A stretch of 64,000 nt of DNA from Trebouxia sp. TZW2008 (Eukaryota; Chlorophyta; Trebouxiophyceae; Trebouxiales; Trebouxiaceae): contig BDIU01000022.1 of assembly GCA_002118135.1 (NCBI GenBank), positions 62,001 through 126,000 on the forward strand, in the 5' to 3' direction. The position numbers and the translations under genes are program-made. This document shows positions 34,860-47,970 of this stretch, piece after piece; within the stretch, counting starts at the first letter, position 1; every line of letters begins with the position of its first letter. The notes under the pieces were generated by a model, which was not told the DNA's origin, ran no database searches, and was given only the letters and a program-made list of their open reading frames with translations.

Positions 34860-36696
34860 ATGCACTCCTCTGAAGCTTGCAATGGATCATCCGCTCTACA
34901 TGCTGCAGGGGACGCTCACACAGATCAATTCAAAGCAGAGCTAGGTGGCGTCAAGAACACACCTGAACAGCTTTTCGCAGACAGCCATCTCAGGTTGCAT
35001 CACATTCACACTGGTACAACACTCACTTTCACAGCCAAAGCTGCTTTACAAGCATGGGCTGCTGCAAAGGCTCCAGCTGTCAAGGTCTTGTCAGCACAGA
35101 CCTGGATGAGTACACGCGAGAAAGATGTTGCAACGCGGCAAGCTGTGCCATTTGAGTATGACTGGTAAGGACAGCACACTGCAATGGGCATGTGGCATTT
35201 GCTGCGTCAGCTGAAAACAGCTTGCATTGCAATAACAAGTCACCTGAGTTTACAAGTTGTGTGATGCTCATGACGTGACATATACAACAAAACTCACCTG
35301 AAGACAGCAATGCGAGTAGACTCAGTTGATTTATCATCATTCGTGTCATGCTCATGACTGACCGTTGTATGCATGACACACGCAACAGAGTATGCTGGAA
35401 CAGTGGACACAGACAGCTGCGCAATTGTGTTGCTGTTTCCTCCTTTCTCACCAAATTGGAACCAGATAGAGGATCATAAGGATGTCATGCTGACAACTGC
35501 TCCTCAGATACAGGACATACACCTATGCTGGAACAGTGGATATAGACAGCAATGCAACTCACTGCAATGTCTCTGGCTCTAGCGTGACAGCTTAGTGAAA
35601 CATGACCCTCAGATGCAGGACGTACACAACAGACTACGCTGGGACGGTGGACATAGACAGCAATGCAGAGGCTAGCGCAGCAGGAGCTGAGCCCTGCTGG
35701 GAAGCAAGTGAGGAGGGCCTTGACCGAGCAATGCTCATGGCTCGTGACCCAATACTGTTATGGGATGAGGTCCCCTTGTACGAGTCTGAACTTGATGACA
35801 ATGGAGTCTCACAGCTGCGAGTCAAGGTTTGTGTTCCTTTCCTTGGTAGCGCATGTTTGCTTGAGACGCTGGCGTAAGCCACAAAAGGATGTCTCCCTGG
35901 TTGCCAACTGTGGAATTCTCTCGTGTAGAGCAGTGTTTCAAAGAGCATGTCAACTATCGTGCTCATGTGGCATGCTGTCCTCGTTGATCATCAGCATTTT
36001 CAGGTCGTGCTCTGGATGTATGTGTTCTAGTATTGCAGACCTATTCCTGCATGTGTGGCAGGCGTCTGTCAATTTTCTGCATGAGCGCTTGTGTTGCACA
36101 CTGACATTCAGTGTTGCCTGCAGGTACGGGTGATGCCACGGTGCTGGTACGTGTTGCTACGCTTCTTCTTGAGGGTAGACAAGGTCCTAGTCAAATTGAG
36201 AGAAACCAGGCTGTTCTGCCCGTTCAGCAATGACACCACAGTTGGGCCAATCATCCGGGAAGTCAAGTTCTCAGAGGGCACATTTGGTGAGCTTGCAAAA
36301 GCAGGAGCACCGTCTGATGGGGTGGGTTTTGCTGACGTCCCTGTTGTTGCTGTCACACAATATGCATGCAAGCAATTGCTGAAGATGGCTGCTACACATG
36401 AGCTTGACCTGAATGCAAGCGCGCAGCTGTGCTTTTGTTTGAAAAGTGCAGCTGTGATGCATAGCAATTTTGTGCATGCTGACATGGCTGTTGATGCACT
36501 TGCCTCAATCTGTACTGCGCATTTCACCAGCAACTGCTGATCGTGATGCATGCTGCAGGCAGCATATGAGGATGCAGACAGCACAGCTATTGCGCTCCAA
36601 GCTGTGGCCCCTATCGGCCTAAAACATCTCCGTTTAGACAAGCTGGTCATCAAAGAGAAAGCTCTGTTGCTGCAGACTGAAACTAATATCATCTAG
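34860..36696 (+). CDS. TIP41L: TIP41-like protein (PP2A regulator), 282 aa, 4 exons
   Basis: TIP41/TIPRL proteins bind type 2A phosphatase catalytic subunits and act in TOR-linked signalling in the cytosol. Exons are 34860-35164, 35619-35826, 36124-36321 and 36559-36696 (849 nt in one frame, stop TAG). The family core is clear: FEYDWTYTTDYAGT across the first junction, DPILLWDEVPLYESELDDNG (exon 2), then VMPRCWYVLLRFFLRVD and an IREVKFSEGTFGEL segment (exon 3). Exon 4 gives a C-terminal tail typical in length. The ATG chosen opens the longest frame and puts the conserved core at the expected distance. Intron 1 holds two copies of the exon 2 start. Confidence 0.92.
35360..35570 (+). repeat. 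Two copies of the TIP41 exon 2 5' edge
   Basis: Segments near 35365-35425 and 35500-35560 repeat the acceptor and first codons of exon 2 (TYTTDYAGTVDIDSN), which lies at 35619. Both keep an ACGCTGGAACAGTGGA-like core. Confidence 0.8.
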
Positions 36697-37516
36697 CAAG
36701 CATAGCATGTGTCCGAATATAAGTCTGAAGCGCTGTACCACTGTGCATCCAGTTTTGGCTGCGCCTGCCGTCATGCTGAGCAGTAACTTTGCATGCATTT
36801 GTGAGTAGGGTCAATGCTGTCGAGGATGGACTCGAGCCTTGCAAGATGCCAGCTGACCCTCAGGATTCAGATGTAGCAAAGATGCGTGCAAGCAGCGTTG
36901 AGAAGGTTGCTGAAACTCAGACTTCAGCAGCTTTTTCAAAATATGTACTGTTTGCTGACATGAGACCTTGCAGACACACACTCAATAATGTCAAAAGTTC
37001 ACTTGTGTTGCAATGCCTTCAGAACTAAAATTGCTCTGACAAAGACGGTACACAGCTGTACAGATTGACGTTCCAAATTCGATTTGGATCCATGACGTTG
37101 CTTGACCATAAATCATTTCACTGAGCTAAATCTTGAAGACAAAGCAAAGATCAGACACGAACCTTGCGCAAATGTCAAATGCGTTTATTGCGCAATATCC
37201 CAAACTGCAGTCAATAAATTGTCAAAATTGTGTGGCAGGCGTGTGAAATTTGCACTGTGGCAGCGATGCAGTGTTGCTTGCCACAGCTGTCTGCCTGCCA
37301 CGTGGTGGGAGGGATGAACTCTCCAAGAAAAAGAGAAGATTATGCCACTAGGCGTCACAATGAAACACTCTGAATTCCAGAAGCAGCCCACGGTCACCAC
37401 CAGACGTGCTGGACTGGCTGCAGCTGATGATTTGGCATCAGCTAGGTGTTAATGGCAGCAGCACCAACCAGCCAGCCATAACAAGGAAGCTGTCATTGCT
37501 CAGTATCAATCTAACA
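36697..37516. other. Convergent intergenic region
   Basis: This separates the TIP41 stop from the stop of the coiled-coil gene. An open frame at 36789-37028 (+) has no family resemblance and is probably 3' untranslated or spacer sequence. No repeats or RNA genes were seen. Confidence 0.5.
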
Positions 37517-40500
37517 TCATTTCGCGTCCTTCACTGGACTGTCTGCCTTGACTACTTGAGCCATAGTTGTCTTCACCACGCTTCCCTGCTTCACTCCATT
37601 GTCCTGCTTCATTCCATTCCCCGGCTTCACTCCATTCTCCTGCTTTGTACCATTTGCCTGCTTCGCAGCATTTGACTGCTTCACACCGTTTTCCTGCTTC
37701 GCACCGTTTGCCCGAGCGCTGTCACTAGACTCCTGAAGCATTGCGGCGGATCGCTGCAGGTTGCTGTCAATGAATTGGCGCGCTTGTGCCAGAGCTAGGC
37801 TGCGCTTTGACGCTGCTTGACGAAGCCGATGGTTGTCCTCTTCCAGCTGATGCATGTGCTGTTTAGCTGCAGCCTACATTGCACGCAAAACATTGTCACG
37901 CAATAGACCATTTCAGGTACCGTGTGAGCAATCCTGTTTCTTGCACAAAATGATGTCGTCACATGAATGCAGAAAGCAAAAAGCCTTGGCTGCATTGAGA
38001 TGTGTCATGCATTGAATGTCACTGCAATGTACCCAGACCAATTGCACTATTGTTCCTGCAATTTCTCATGTGCTGACAACTTGCAGAAGCGTGCATATGT
38101 AATTAGGATGTGTGGACTTCAAGGCGCATGCAGTTCTTTACCAGCTCAGCAGCCAGCTCTTCATCTGCCTTCTGCTTTGCGTCTGCATATGCCTTCTGTT
38201 CTGAATCTGGCTGCTGTTTTGACCCTGGATCTGTCTTCTGGCTTGACTCAGCTGCAGACTCATCTTTACCATCGATGCTCTGAAGCAAACTTCACAAGTG
38301 TCACACAGCCTGCTCAATCCCATGCCAAATGACCATGCAAAACTTGGTCATGCACTGAGCACCATGTGCATTTTGACAGCACAGCACAGTGGCGTTCACA
38401 AGCAGCTACAGCACATCCAGAGCAATGACTTCAGCAGTCATTTTGCAGTGCAAAATTTGCGCAGCAGACTGAACAACGCTCCTATGAACAATCATCAGAC
38501 AAGAGGCCAGCAGTGCGCTGAATATCAAGAGACATGAACAAAGCTTGGAGCCATCTTCACAGCTCACCTCAGTATCCTGCGCTTGTGCTTTGAGGGCTTC
38601 TTGCTTGCTTTCTGCTATTTGGGCTTTCAGGGCTTCTGCTTGGGTTTCTGCAGCTTCAGCTCGGCTGACGGCCTTTTGCCTGATGGTTTCCTGCTGGTCT
38701 AGCTGCTCCACTAGCGACTCCAGCTCCGCCAGCAGTTCTGCAGAACCACAAAAACAAATCAACAAGACCCAAAAGACGGTGATTCTGTTCAGGCAGAAGA
38801 TGACATTGACTCCAGCTCTGCCAGCAGTTCTGCAAGGCTGGTTAGCCCATCAAGCATCGCTGAACTGAAACAAACTGATACAGTTCAAATATAGTAACGG
38901 TGAATATGATGTTGGTTGGAGTGTTGGTTGAACATAGCATTGACAAACATGCCCCAAATCACGGGCAGGAACAGTGCGATAGCAGGGCTTGTTGTGAGAG
39001 CGTGATGGTGACAAAGGTCACAGTGTTGATAACTTTACATACACTGCTAAGCCAACATTCTTAGGGGTGTGAACACTTCAATCCCATAAGCACACTCGTA
39101 TGTTGTCAGCTGCCATGGCGTGCAGCCCCTATTAAGCACAGGTCTGCTATTGCTGCAATGATCGTGATGCGTCAACAGAAAGACATTTGTGCATCTGCTC
39201 ACCGTCAGCGTCTTCTGCTGAGAGCAGCGCAACAGGCTTTGGCGCCTGTTGCAGTTTGGCGTCCAGCTGCTTCTGCAGCTGCTTGACCTGGTCTTCCAGG
39301 GTACTGATGGTTGCCACAGCTTTTTGCAACTGACCATCAGCGTCTTCTGCTGTAAGCAGTGCATCCTGAGACTTTGGCGTCTGTTGTGGCTTGGCGTCCA
39401 GCTGCTGCTGCAGCTGCTTGACCTGGTCTTGCAGGCCCTTGATGGTTGCATCTTGCGATTGACCATCAACATCTTCTGCTGCGAGCTTTGGCAGCTGTTG
39501 CGGCTTGGCGTCCAGCTGCTGCTGCAGCTGCTTGACCTGGTCTTGCAGGGCACTGATGGTTGCCACAGCATCTTGCAATTGACCATCGGCATCTTCTGTT
39601 GAGAGCAGTGCATCCTGAGACTTTGGCGTCTGTTGTGGCTTGGCGTCCAGCTGCTGCTGTAGCTGCTTGACCTGGTCTTGCAGGGCACTGATGGTTGCCA
39701 CAGCATCTTGCGACTGACCAGCGACATCGCCTACTGAGGGCTTTGGCAGCTGCTGTGGCTTGGCGTCCAGCTGCTTCTGCAGCTGCTTGACCTGGTCTTG
39801 CAGGGCGCTAATGGTTGCCACAGCATCTTGCGACTGACTGTTAGCATCTTCTGCTTTAAGCTTTGGCAGCTTTTGCGACTTGGCGTCCAGCTGCTGCTGC
39901 AGCTGCTTGATCTGGTCTTGCAGGGCACTGGTGTTTGCCACAGCATCTTGCAATTGAACAGCAGCATCTTCTGCTGAGGGCAATGCAGTTTGAGACTTTA
40001 GCAGCTTTTGCGGCTTCTTGCCTAGCTGTTGCTGCAGCTGCTTGACCTGGTCTTGCAGGGCACTGGAAGTTGCAAAAGCATCTCGCAACTGGCCAGCTGC
40101 ACTCCTAGAGTCCTGGCTTGCCTGCAGGAGCAGAGTGAAGTTGTCGCTGGAGCTTTCACAACATAGCTGTGACCCCCATTGACCCTTTCTAATTGACATA
40201 ACAGAGGTTGAATAGAGCATCCTGGTATGCTTGGCAACAACCTGGCATAGGTGCACTGTGCAGACATGCTGGCTTGCTGAGCCTGCCAAGCCATACCGAC
40301 TTGACATGGCTTGTAGGCTGACGTCTACTGAACTGCCACCTGTTAACCTGCTTTGAGTGTAGCGAATCACAACAAACCAGGATTGTCATGTGCAACACAT
40401 GACCCATGATGAACATTGGTGTCAGGACTGCTGCAAGGTGAGGGTGCCAAGGTCTGCTTGACATGTATACATCGTAGCATGCTTGCGACGTCTGCACCTT

Positions 40501-43500
40501 AGAAGTGATGACATCAAGCTCTCCTTGAGTGGATGCCCTGCCCTTGAGGGCGCTCTGAAGCTGCCCTTGCAGCTGCTGCTGGGAGTCCTGCAGTTTCTTC
40601 AACTGCTTTTGCATCTGCTGATGCTGCTGCTGAGAGGACTGCTGAGCTTGCTCTGCCTGCTGCACTATTTGCTGTTTGTCCTTAAGGGCCTGCTGCAATT
40701 TGGCTACCTGCAAGCAGCTTTTCATATCATGTGACAGTCAGACATCACTTCCTGCTCCAATTTGGCTACCTGCAAGCAGCTTCTCCTTTTTCCACAACTG
40801 TCAGACACAACTTCCTGCTGCATTCTGGCTACCTGCAAGCAGCTCTTCCTTTACGCAAGAATCAGAAACAACTTCCTGCTGCAATCTGGCTACCTGCAAG
40901 CAGCTTTTCATTTTCAGGGACAATGAAGTACAAATACCTGGCAGATGCAAAATGTGGGCTTACATGGCTGAGCGTGCTCATCTGCCCAGCCACTTCAAGG
41001 ACAGCATTCAGACACAGGCTTACTGAGAAGTGAGACGTTGACAGGCTCATAACAGCAGCACTGGTTCAGTCTTTCAACACAGGCAGCGCAGATTTGCCAT
41101 AGCCTGTTTTGTTTACAGCTTTGTGGGGTCAGATCGGGTATGCATACGCACAACGCGACAATAATAGGCTGTGTCTGAGCACACAGGCTGCTGCTGGGAC
41201 ATGAACACTGCTTGTTCTTTCTGCTCATTGTGCAGCTGTGCATAATTAGTGCACCTCTGCTTCCGCTGATTTGCTGCCTTTGGCTGCGACGTCTGTAGTG
41301 CGTTGCAGCTCACCCAGCTCCTGTTTGGCTGCATCCAGCCTCTTGTTGCTGGCAGCCAAGCCCTCCCTCACTTGCTCCAGCTCTGCCTCAGCTTTCTGCA
41401 GCCAGGGACCACACAATCATGAGCAGCCTTCGGACACGCTAATTAAATAGTGAATTGTATAAGCAGTAGGCACTCAAGACGGAAAAGCCAGATGGGAAAA
41501 ATTCAGAATGCCTGGCATGAGGAGGTGAAGGTTTTGGGCAGCCAAGTTGTTTGAAAACATTGCGTGCCTCTGTGGCTGAGGCAGATGCCGACTCAGCGGC
41601 CATCAAGCCTTAGCGTGTGTCGTTCTGATCTGATCTTGGATTGTAAGGGGACATAGTGGCCAACATTTGTACACAACATGACAGAATGGCTTACTTGATG
41701 CGATGTGCAAGCAAAGTGGAATGACTGACTGAAGAGTGTATGTTTGAGTGCATGTGCAGTGCTGGTTTCAGCAACACAATGCTGGTTCTGGATGCAACGC
41801 CAAGGTCTGCCGCCACAGGTTGCATGTTACTGTGACTAAATCACGACAGTGGTAGATAGCAAGCTTATCAACAATGCAAAGGTTTGACGCACCAGATGCT
41901 GTCACCGGGCCATGCAGTGCATCACAATAGTCATTGTACCTCAGCAGTTTGTTGAGAGCTTTGCAGCTGCCTGGCCTGCTCTTCTTGAGCCTTTTGAAGG
42001 CGTTCCATCTCCTCTATGACTTCTTCCAAGCTCTGAGCCTTCTCAGCATCTTCCCTCAGCACATCGTCCACTTCTTGCCTCAAGGCTTTGAGGGCTGTTT
42101 CCCGCAGCCCCAGTGCCTTGGCCAATTTATCTCGCTCCTTCTGTGTCTGCTCCATCTGATGCGTCTGGCTTTTCAAGGCTGCCTGTGCTTTTTCTGCAGC
42201 TTTCTTTGCTGCCGCAAAGCTTTGCTTTGTCTGCGCAACAAGAGGAGTTTACTCTTGTTTACTCTTGTTCAACGGCCGGACATTACTGTGATATGTGAAT
42301 GCTGCTATGGACTGAGTGACATGCAGCACAGGTGCAGGCCGAGGCATTGATCATGCTGCTGTGAAGAGGTATGACTGCAAGCGCTTCCAAGAAAGGGCCA
42401 TTCTGGAAAGGACATTGCACTTCTGTTTTGTTGACCAGAACAGGCTGACATAGGTGATGCTCTGGTGAAGGACTTGAGCATCTGACATCCCAGATACTGC
42501 ATGCAGATGCCAATGCAGATGCCAATGCAGATGCCAATGCAGATGCCAGTGCAGCTGATGCTGATACCTCTGCTTGAGCTTGTTGGCTGGTTGTGAGCTC
42601 CTGCGACGCTTTCTGCAGCCTTTGCTCCAGGTCAGCTGCAGTATTCTGCGCTTGCTTCAGCTGGAGTGCTGCTGATTGAGCCTGGGTGCTTGCAACAGCC
42701 TGCTGTTGTTGCAGATCAGTCACTTGCTGCTGCTTCTGAACAATGCTGTCCCTATGCGCAAAGGCAGCAGCAGCTGATTGCATGCAAAACCTGAAGTGTA
42801 CGACTCAGGTAGGTCAGCAATTTGAGTGAGCAAGTGAGGTGAATGCGTCAGGTGACTGAATTTAAAAAGCCAGTGAGGTGACTGGGCGAGGACTCAAGTC
42901 TAGCTTTGACACTTCCTCAACACTTTCTGACTGATGCAAAAGGTGCGGTGAGAAGCTAAAATTTGTTAGATGTATATGATTCAAGTTACTATGCACACAG
43001 ATGTCAGGACATGACGGTGTCTGGAACATGTCAAGACGTTGAAGGTCTGCAGGTCTGCAAGCATATCATGACAAGTTGCCTTACTTGAGGGACTGCACAT
43101 TCCCTTGCAGGCTGGTAACGTTGTGCTGCAGGTCATCCTTTGACCGTGTTGCTGCTTGCAATTGGGTCTGAGTTGATTGCAGCTGCGCAGCTTGCTGGCG
43201 CAACGACTCCTCCAAGTGTTCAATGTCAAGCTCTGCGTTATACAAGAGTCTTTGAAATATAATATGTAAAGCATGATGGCTGATGTAGTCTAACAGGACG
43301 GCTGAGCGTCAGGTTTGGGTCATGCCAATGGGCTCAGTGCTGACACATAGCGACAGGATTGAGGTAAATTAGCCATGAATCAGTTGAACGCCTTTTGCTG
43401 CGTTTTGGCTTGACAACGACGGAATAAAGTTCATGTCAGGCAATTGTTATTTGGTATGCTGCTGACAACGCCTATGGACCCCAAGATGCTGTACTGCCCA

Positions 43501-45745
43501 ACATGTGCCTGTGTATCAATCGATCAATCAACTCAATGTGCCTCAGGAGACAGTGCTGCAGCCCATTGTTGTCATTCAGTGTCATGTGGTGAGCCATCTC
43601 AGCTGTGATGATGTAGCAGACAAGAAGCAGCAACATCATGCATGGTGCTCCTGAAGAGCTGATTTACCTAAAGACTCATTCTCCTGTTGCTTTTCTGCAG
43701 CAATTTCCCTGGCTGCCTCGAGGTTTTCTTCCAGATGTGTGTAGTCTGTATTCAGTAGTTGCATTTCGCGCAATACGTCTTCATCAAAAGAGCCACTTAC
43801 TTCTGGTCCTAACAAACCCTGCGCAGAAGAGAGCTGAGTTTGGTGACACAGCCCACTCCTGTAAGAGGAGCATCGTACGAACTGCACCAGCTGTTTAGTA
43901 ATGCAAGGGACCTGCCTTCCAAACTATTAGCTTGATACATAAACTCTGCTCCAGCCACATGAAACATGATTGTGGCAAAGGTATTGGCATGTGGGTTATA
44001 AGTTGATGTAGCGGCAAGGGATGTAGACCTGTGATGCAGGCTGCATTTGCATGCATACCAAGAATGCATGACGGCTCACCTCAGACCATCGTTGGCGTTT
44101 TGCCTGCCTGTCCTGACTGTGATCAAGCTCCTGTCTGAGTCTGACTGTCTGTTGCTGCAGTGTCTGGACCTCGAGCTGCAGCTTCTGCTGAGCAAGCTCT
44201 TTCTGCTTCAGCTGCTTCTGTGTGTCATTCTTTGCTGCCTGTGCTGAACTCAGCTCTTCTGTGAGTTGTTGCATCTGGTTCTGCTGCTGCTGCAGCTCCT
44301 CATGTGCATTGCGCAGCTTCCTGTCAGCATCTGCTGCTGCTTTTGCTTGATCCTCAACCTGCTGCTTGATGTCTGACACTAGCTGGTCCTGTGAGTGTTT
44401 ATATTGCTGTAGCTTGTTCTCCTGTTCTGAAACAGCCATCTGCAGCTTTGCATCCCATTGGTCCTGTACAGCCAAAAGTGACAGCCTTAGCTGGAGCAAT
44501 GCTGAGTATATAGCAATCAACTTATTGTGCAGCTGTGACAGCTTGATCTCAATGTAGCAAAATGACAACTGGAAGCCAGATGTGGTAAGAGTGTGCCACT
44601 TGACTTGTAAAATTGGGCTGAGTGCAATTGCACTTTGCTGCGAAATGCTTCACAGCAAATGTCTTTAGTTTGCTACATTGGTGGTGTGCTGCTTCATGCA
44701 TGCATGCATGCATACAAGAGGAAGCATGCACCTGTAGAGACCGCTGATGCTGTGCAGCTGCAAACAGCTCGGCACCAGCCTGCTGTCTGGCCTGTTCTGC
44801 AGTCTGCAACTCTTGATGCAGGTGCTGTGCTACACCAGTTTGATCTTGAAGATCAGCTTGGAGCTGATCAACCTGCTGCTGCAGCTCGTCTATATGCAAC
44901 TGTGAGTCTTCATCATCAAGATGCTGTTCAGCAAGAATCAGCGCTTCCTCAAGCTCCTGAAACCTGAAAAGAGCAAGTAAAGCTGAAGTCAGTAGCATCA
45001 CTGACATGTGCACAAGCAGACGTCCATGATGACATGATGTGGCAATCTGCACGCATGCAGCGTTTGTCACTAAGCGTTGCAAAGCATGTATGCTGTGTGG
45101 TACACCATGCAACACCTGGTGAGTCCAAGAGAGAGGGTGCATGTGTCACAGAACACTGACCTGCTGAGGGTCTGCTGATGCTCTCTTGCTTTCTCTGCCT
45201 CTGACTCATCAAGACTGCGCTGCATGATTTGCAGTGCCTCTGTCTGCTGCTCAAGCTGTGCACGCACATGCTGCATTTGATCATCAGAGCCAGCAAGCTC
45301 ATCTAGCTGCTCCACAGCATGGCGCAATGCAGCCTGAGTGCTTGATAAGGCGCTGCTTTCTGTATGCTGCTCTGTCATTGTCATCTGAGCGCCATTGTCT
45401 GAGCCCTGCAGCAGTTTGCAGGCGAGCCTGTTACCAAAACCAGCACATTTTGCATAGTGACAGCAGTTATTCTGTCCGTGCAATGAACAAGCTCGCTTCG
45501 AAAATTGCACGTTCAGAGCTTTGAGGCCGGCTGTGCACGCTATGCTAGGTGTTTTCAGAGTGTCGGAAAGCGGGACTGACCATGGGGCCAGTCTGAGCTT
45601 GCCGCACCGGGTCAGCAAGCTGGCTCCTCTCCGGCGCTTGAGGCTTCGCAACATGAATTGCTGTGCCGCGAACGTTACGAGAGCGAGCTCTGGTGAACTG
45701 CAACCGGGCTGCTTTCGACCTCCTTGTGATCAAGGCGGGGGCCAT
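37517..45745 (-). CDS. Long coiled-coil protein, 1,244 aa, 14 exons, possible plastid presequence
   Basis: The exact family is not recognised. Exons: 45581-45745, 45161-45405, 44732-44963, 44080-44463, 43668-43818, 43085-43232, 42568-42751, 41940-42230, 41255-41395, 40498-40707, 39203-40121, 38568-38737, 38142-38279, 37517-37873; 3,735 nt, one frame. Almost the whole protein is heptad-patterned and Gln/Glu/Lys/Ala-rich. The N-terminus (MAPALITRRSKAARLQFTRA...) is basic, Ser/Ala-rich and poor in acidic residues, which suggests a plastid or mitochondrial presequence. Exon 11 encodes seven repeats of about 37-45 residues built on ALQDQVKQLQQQLDAKPQQ. The C-terminus is a Lys/Gln/Asn/Gly-rich tail with a repeating KQENGVKQ pattern. 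Golgin-like and plastid MFP1-like filament proteins are possible analogues; coiled coils do not allow a firm call. Confidence 0.8.
39203..40121 (-). repeat. Seven coding repeats of 37-45 residues within one exon
   Basis: Each unit runs QLQDAVATISALQDQVKQLQ, then QQLDAKPQ, a short Pro/Lys/Ser linker and an AEDAD-like end. All units stay in frame within exon 11. Linker length varies in multiples of three. The regular heptads suggest a rod lengthened by unit duplication. Confidence 0.9.
40735..40915 (-). repeat. Three ~62 bp copies of the coiled-coil exon 10 5' edge
   Basis: The acceptor and first codons of exon 10 (VAKLQQ) recur upstream. The shared core ggctacctgcaagcagc is at 40702 (real), 40763, 40827 and 40888. 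A short copy of the exon 12 start also lies near 38806-38835. Confidence 0.85.
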
Positions 45746-46577
45746 TTGGGCGTGGGCAGCGCAGTGACGGTGCGAACATTGCCATCCATGACAACTTGCC
45801 ATTTTGCTGCGCGGACTGACAGCGTCTGCGCAGCTGTTTGCGCAAGTGATGCCCAACTTAGCCTTCCAGCAGAGGGAAGCATGACGGAGCCAACAAGAAT
45901 GTCTACTGGGCACGCACTCCGTAGAATTTAAATTGCGTCTTGATGGCTTCAGTGCATGTCCCATTGCCCAATTCATCATGTTTTGTGACATGAAGCTGGC
46001 GAGACATTCAGCGCTGAGCATTTTCGTGATGGCGCTTCCTGTCTCTGTGCTGTCAGAGCCTTGGCGTCTGCCAAGCGGCTGTGCCCAGAAAAGCCGCTGA
46101 TTGCATGATGAGGTGAAGCAGCTGCACAGCATGCAGTCGATTTCGTTCTGCCATGCGTCCTGCCTTGAAGTGACGGCATCACCTTGAACATTTCAGAATG
46201 TACCCATGGCTACTTCCTTCACTGTGACAATAGCTTTAAGTGTTACAGTAACAGTTTTGCCAACGATGGGAACATGTCACATTGTCAAGCTGGAAACTCG
46301 AGTTTTACAACGCAAAGTCCCGTACAGCTGAAGCTGTGTCAGTGCATCGAATTGAGCATGCCACGCCAAGCTGGCCCCTGGATCAAAGCATTTTAATACT
46401 GCACCACAAGTGTGAACGCTCACGTGACTTCAATGAGAGGCGCTGCCTCAATGCCACTTCAGCTTCCTCAATCGAAGCGGTATTTGACCCGAAAAGCTGT
46501 GCGCTTTCGGAACAACTTGCTTTCGCAATCCCCCATTGATCGCGCAGCTACTCCTTTGTCAGTCAATCATTGCCAGC
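45746..46577. promoter_or_regulatory. Divergent upstream region of the coiled-coil gene and ELIP copy 1
   Basis: These 832 bp lie between two outward-facing start codons. The minus frame stays open upstream of the chosen coiled-coil start, so an earlier ATG cannot be excluded. No clear regulatory motif was recognised. Confidence 0.45.
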
Positions 46578-47970
46578 ATGCAGACTATGAGCATGACCAA
46601 CACGACCAGCCTTCTGTCCGGCGCTGGACGGCCGGTCAACCGATCAGTGTTTCAGAGCCGCTCTGCACAGCCCCGACGCTTGGTCGGAGGCATTCGCGCA
46701 AAGTCCGACAACACAGGGCCCTCGATCACAAACAGCGGCAAAACAGAAAAGCCTGACTCCTATCAGGTACGAACTTGACTCCGTCTTCGCTCCTGCTGTA
46801 AATGCATATAGAACCAGGCTTGTTATGTAGACCTACTTGATGTAGTTTGTTCCGAAATATCTTACAGTGTTCGCCCGATCCAATGCAGCGCCAATAGCTA
46901 ATATTTTGCATTGTTATGCATTTGCATGTTGGAAGCGTGCACGTGTTTCTGTCCAGTGCTGTCAATACACTATGTGCTGCAGCAGTGAGTTATCTTGTTC
47001 TCCTGAGCATTGAAGCTGTTGAATGTGCCTTGCATTTCAGCTCACAAGATTTTGCCTTGAGGCTGCTGTCAAGCGTAATGTGCTCTGCAGGTAATTGAGG
47101 CACCTGTGCGCAACAATGACTCCGCTGACAAGAGCTACGCCTACGATGGCAAGGACATCAGTGAAAGGCAGAGTGACATTGACCGCTCTTTGGTGGATGG
47201 TGACCAGCCAAAGGAGCAGAGCATACTGCACACAAAAGTTGCCTTTCCTGATGCCCTAAGGTTCAAGGGAGCTGCTCCTGAGATCATCAATAGCAGGTGC
47301 TGACTACACCTGAATGGTGTATCATACTTGCAGTACCTTGCAGTTGTGCAGATGCTGCACATCCAACTGCTGCACGTCCAACTGCTGCACGTCTAAGCGC
47401 TGCATGTCCAAACGCTGCATGCCCAAATGCTGCTGCACGTCTGATTATTCTCTTTCTATTTTGCTGAATCATTGCCGCAGAATGCTGCGTATGGTTGAGC
47501 ATGTCCAGCTGAGTGTATACCTGACCCGGTTTTGTATGTATGGTATACTTTGCCAGCAACATAGCAGTGTCTGCTTGTGCTGTACTCAACCGTCGTGTTC
47601 TGAGCTGGTTCAAATCGCATGTTTTGATGAGCTATGCACACAACATACACTTGGACTGAGAGCTGATCATGTGTGCAGGCTGGCCATGCTTGGCTTTGTA
47701 GCTGCAATTCTAGCAGAGTATGCTACAGACCAGAACGTCTTCCAGCAAGTCCAAGCATACCCACAGACAATTGCCTCAACTTTCATTGTCTGGATCATAG
47801 CATCATTGGTGCCAATTTTGAGGGGTGTGCCCAGGAAGGGCAATTCTGTGTTCTCATCTGGACGTGAGTTGGTCAATGGGCGTATTGCAATGCTTGGCTT
47901 TGTTGCCTTGATTGCCACTGAGTACTTCAATGGAGGACAGACCATCACCCACCTGTATCACCTCAAGTAG
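46578..47970 (+). CDS. ELIP: Early light-induced protein (ELIP), copy 1, 228 aa
   Basis: ELIPs are thylakoid proteins of the light-harvesting superfamily that bind pigments and protect against excess light. Exons are 46578-46766, 47091-47296 and 47679-47970 (687 nt, stop TAG). The N-terminus is Ser/Thr/Arg-rich with a likely stromal cleavage near GGIRA, as in a plastid transit peptide. Helix 1 carries PEIINSRLAMLGFVAA and helix 3 carries GRELVNGRIAMLGFVAL. These contain the E..N.R chlorophyll-binding motif, with a hydrophobic helix between them (FIVWIIASLVPIL). Intron positions and phases equal those of copy 2 downstream. Confidence 0.93.
47345..47440 (+). repeat. ~15 bp tandem repeat in ELIP copy 1 intron 2
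   Basis: Five to six units of the form AACTGCTGCACGTCC with small changes lie shortly after the exon 2 donor. Confidence 0.75.

Noticed and set aside
36789..37028. 79-codon plus-strand open frame after TIP41
   Set aside because: It has no recognisable features and lies where the TIP41 3' region is expected.
45746..46132. N-terminal extension of the coiled-coil protein upstream of 45745
   Set aside because: The frame is open, but the composition is Cys/His-rich and unlike the rest; the ATG at 45745 starts a presequence-like stretch. It cannot be fully excluded.
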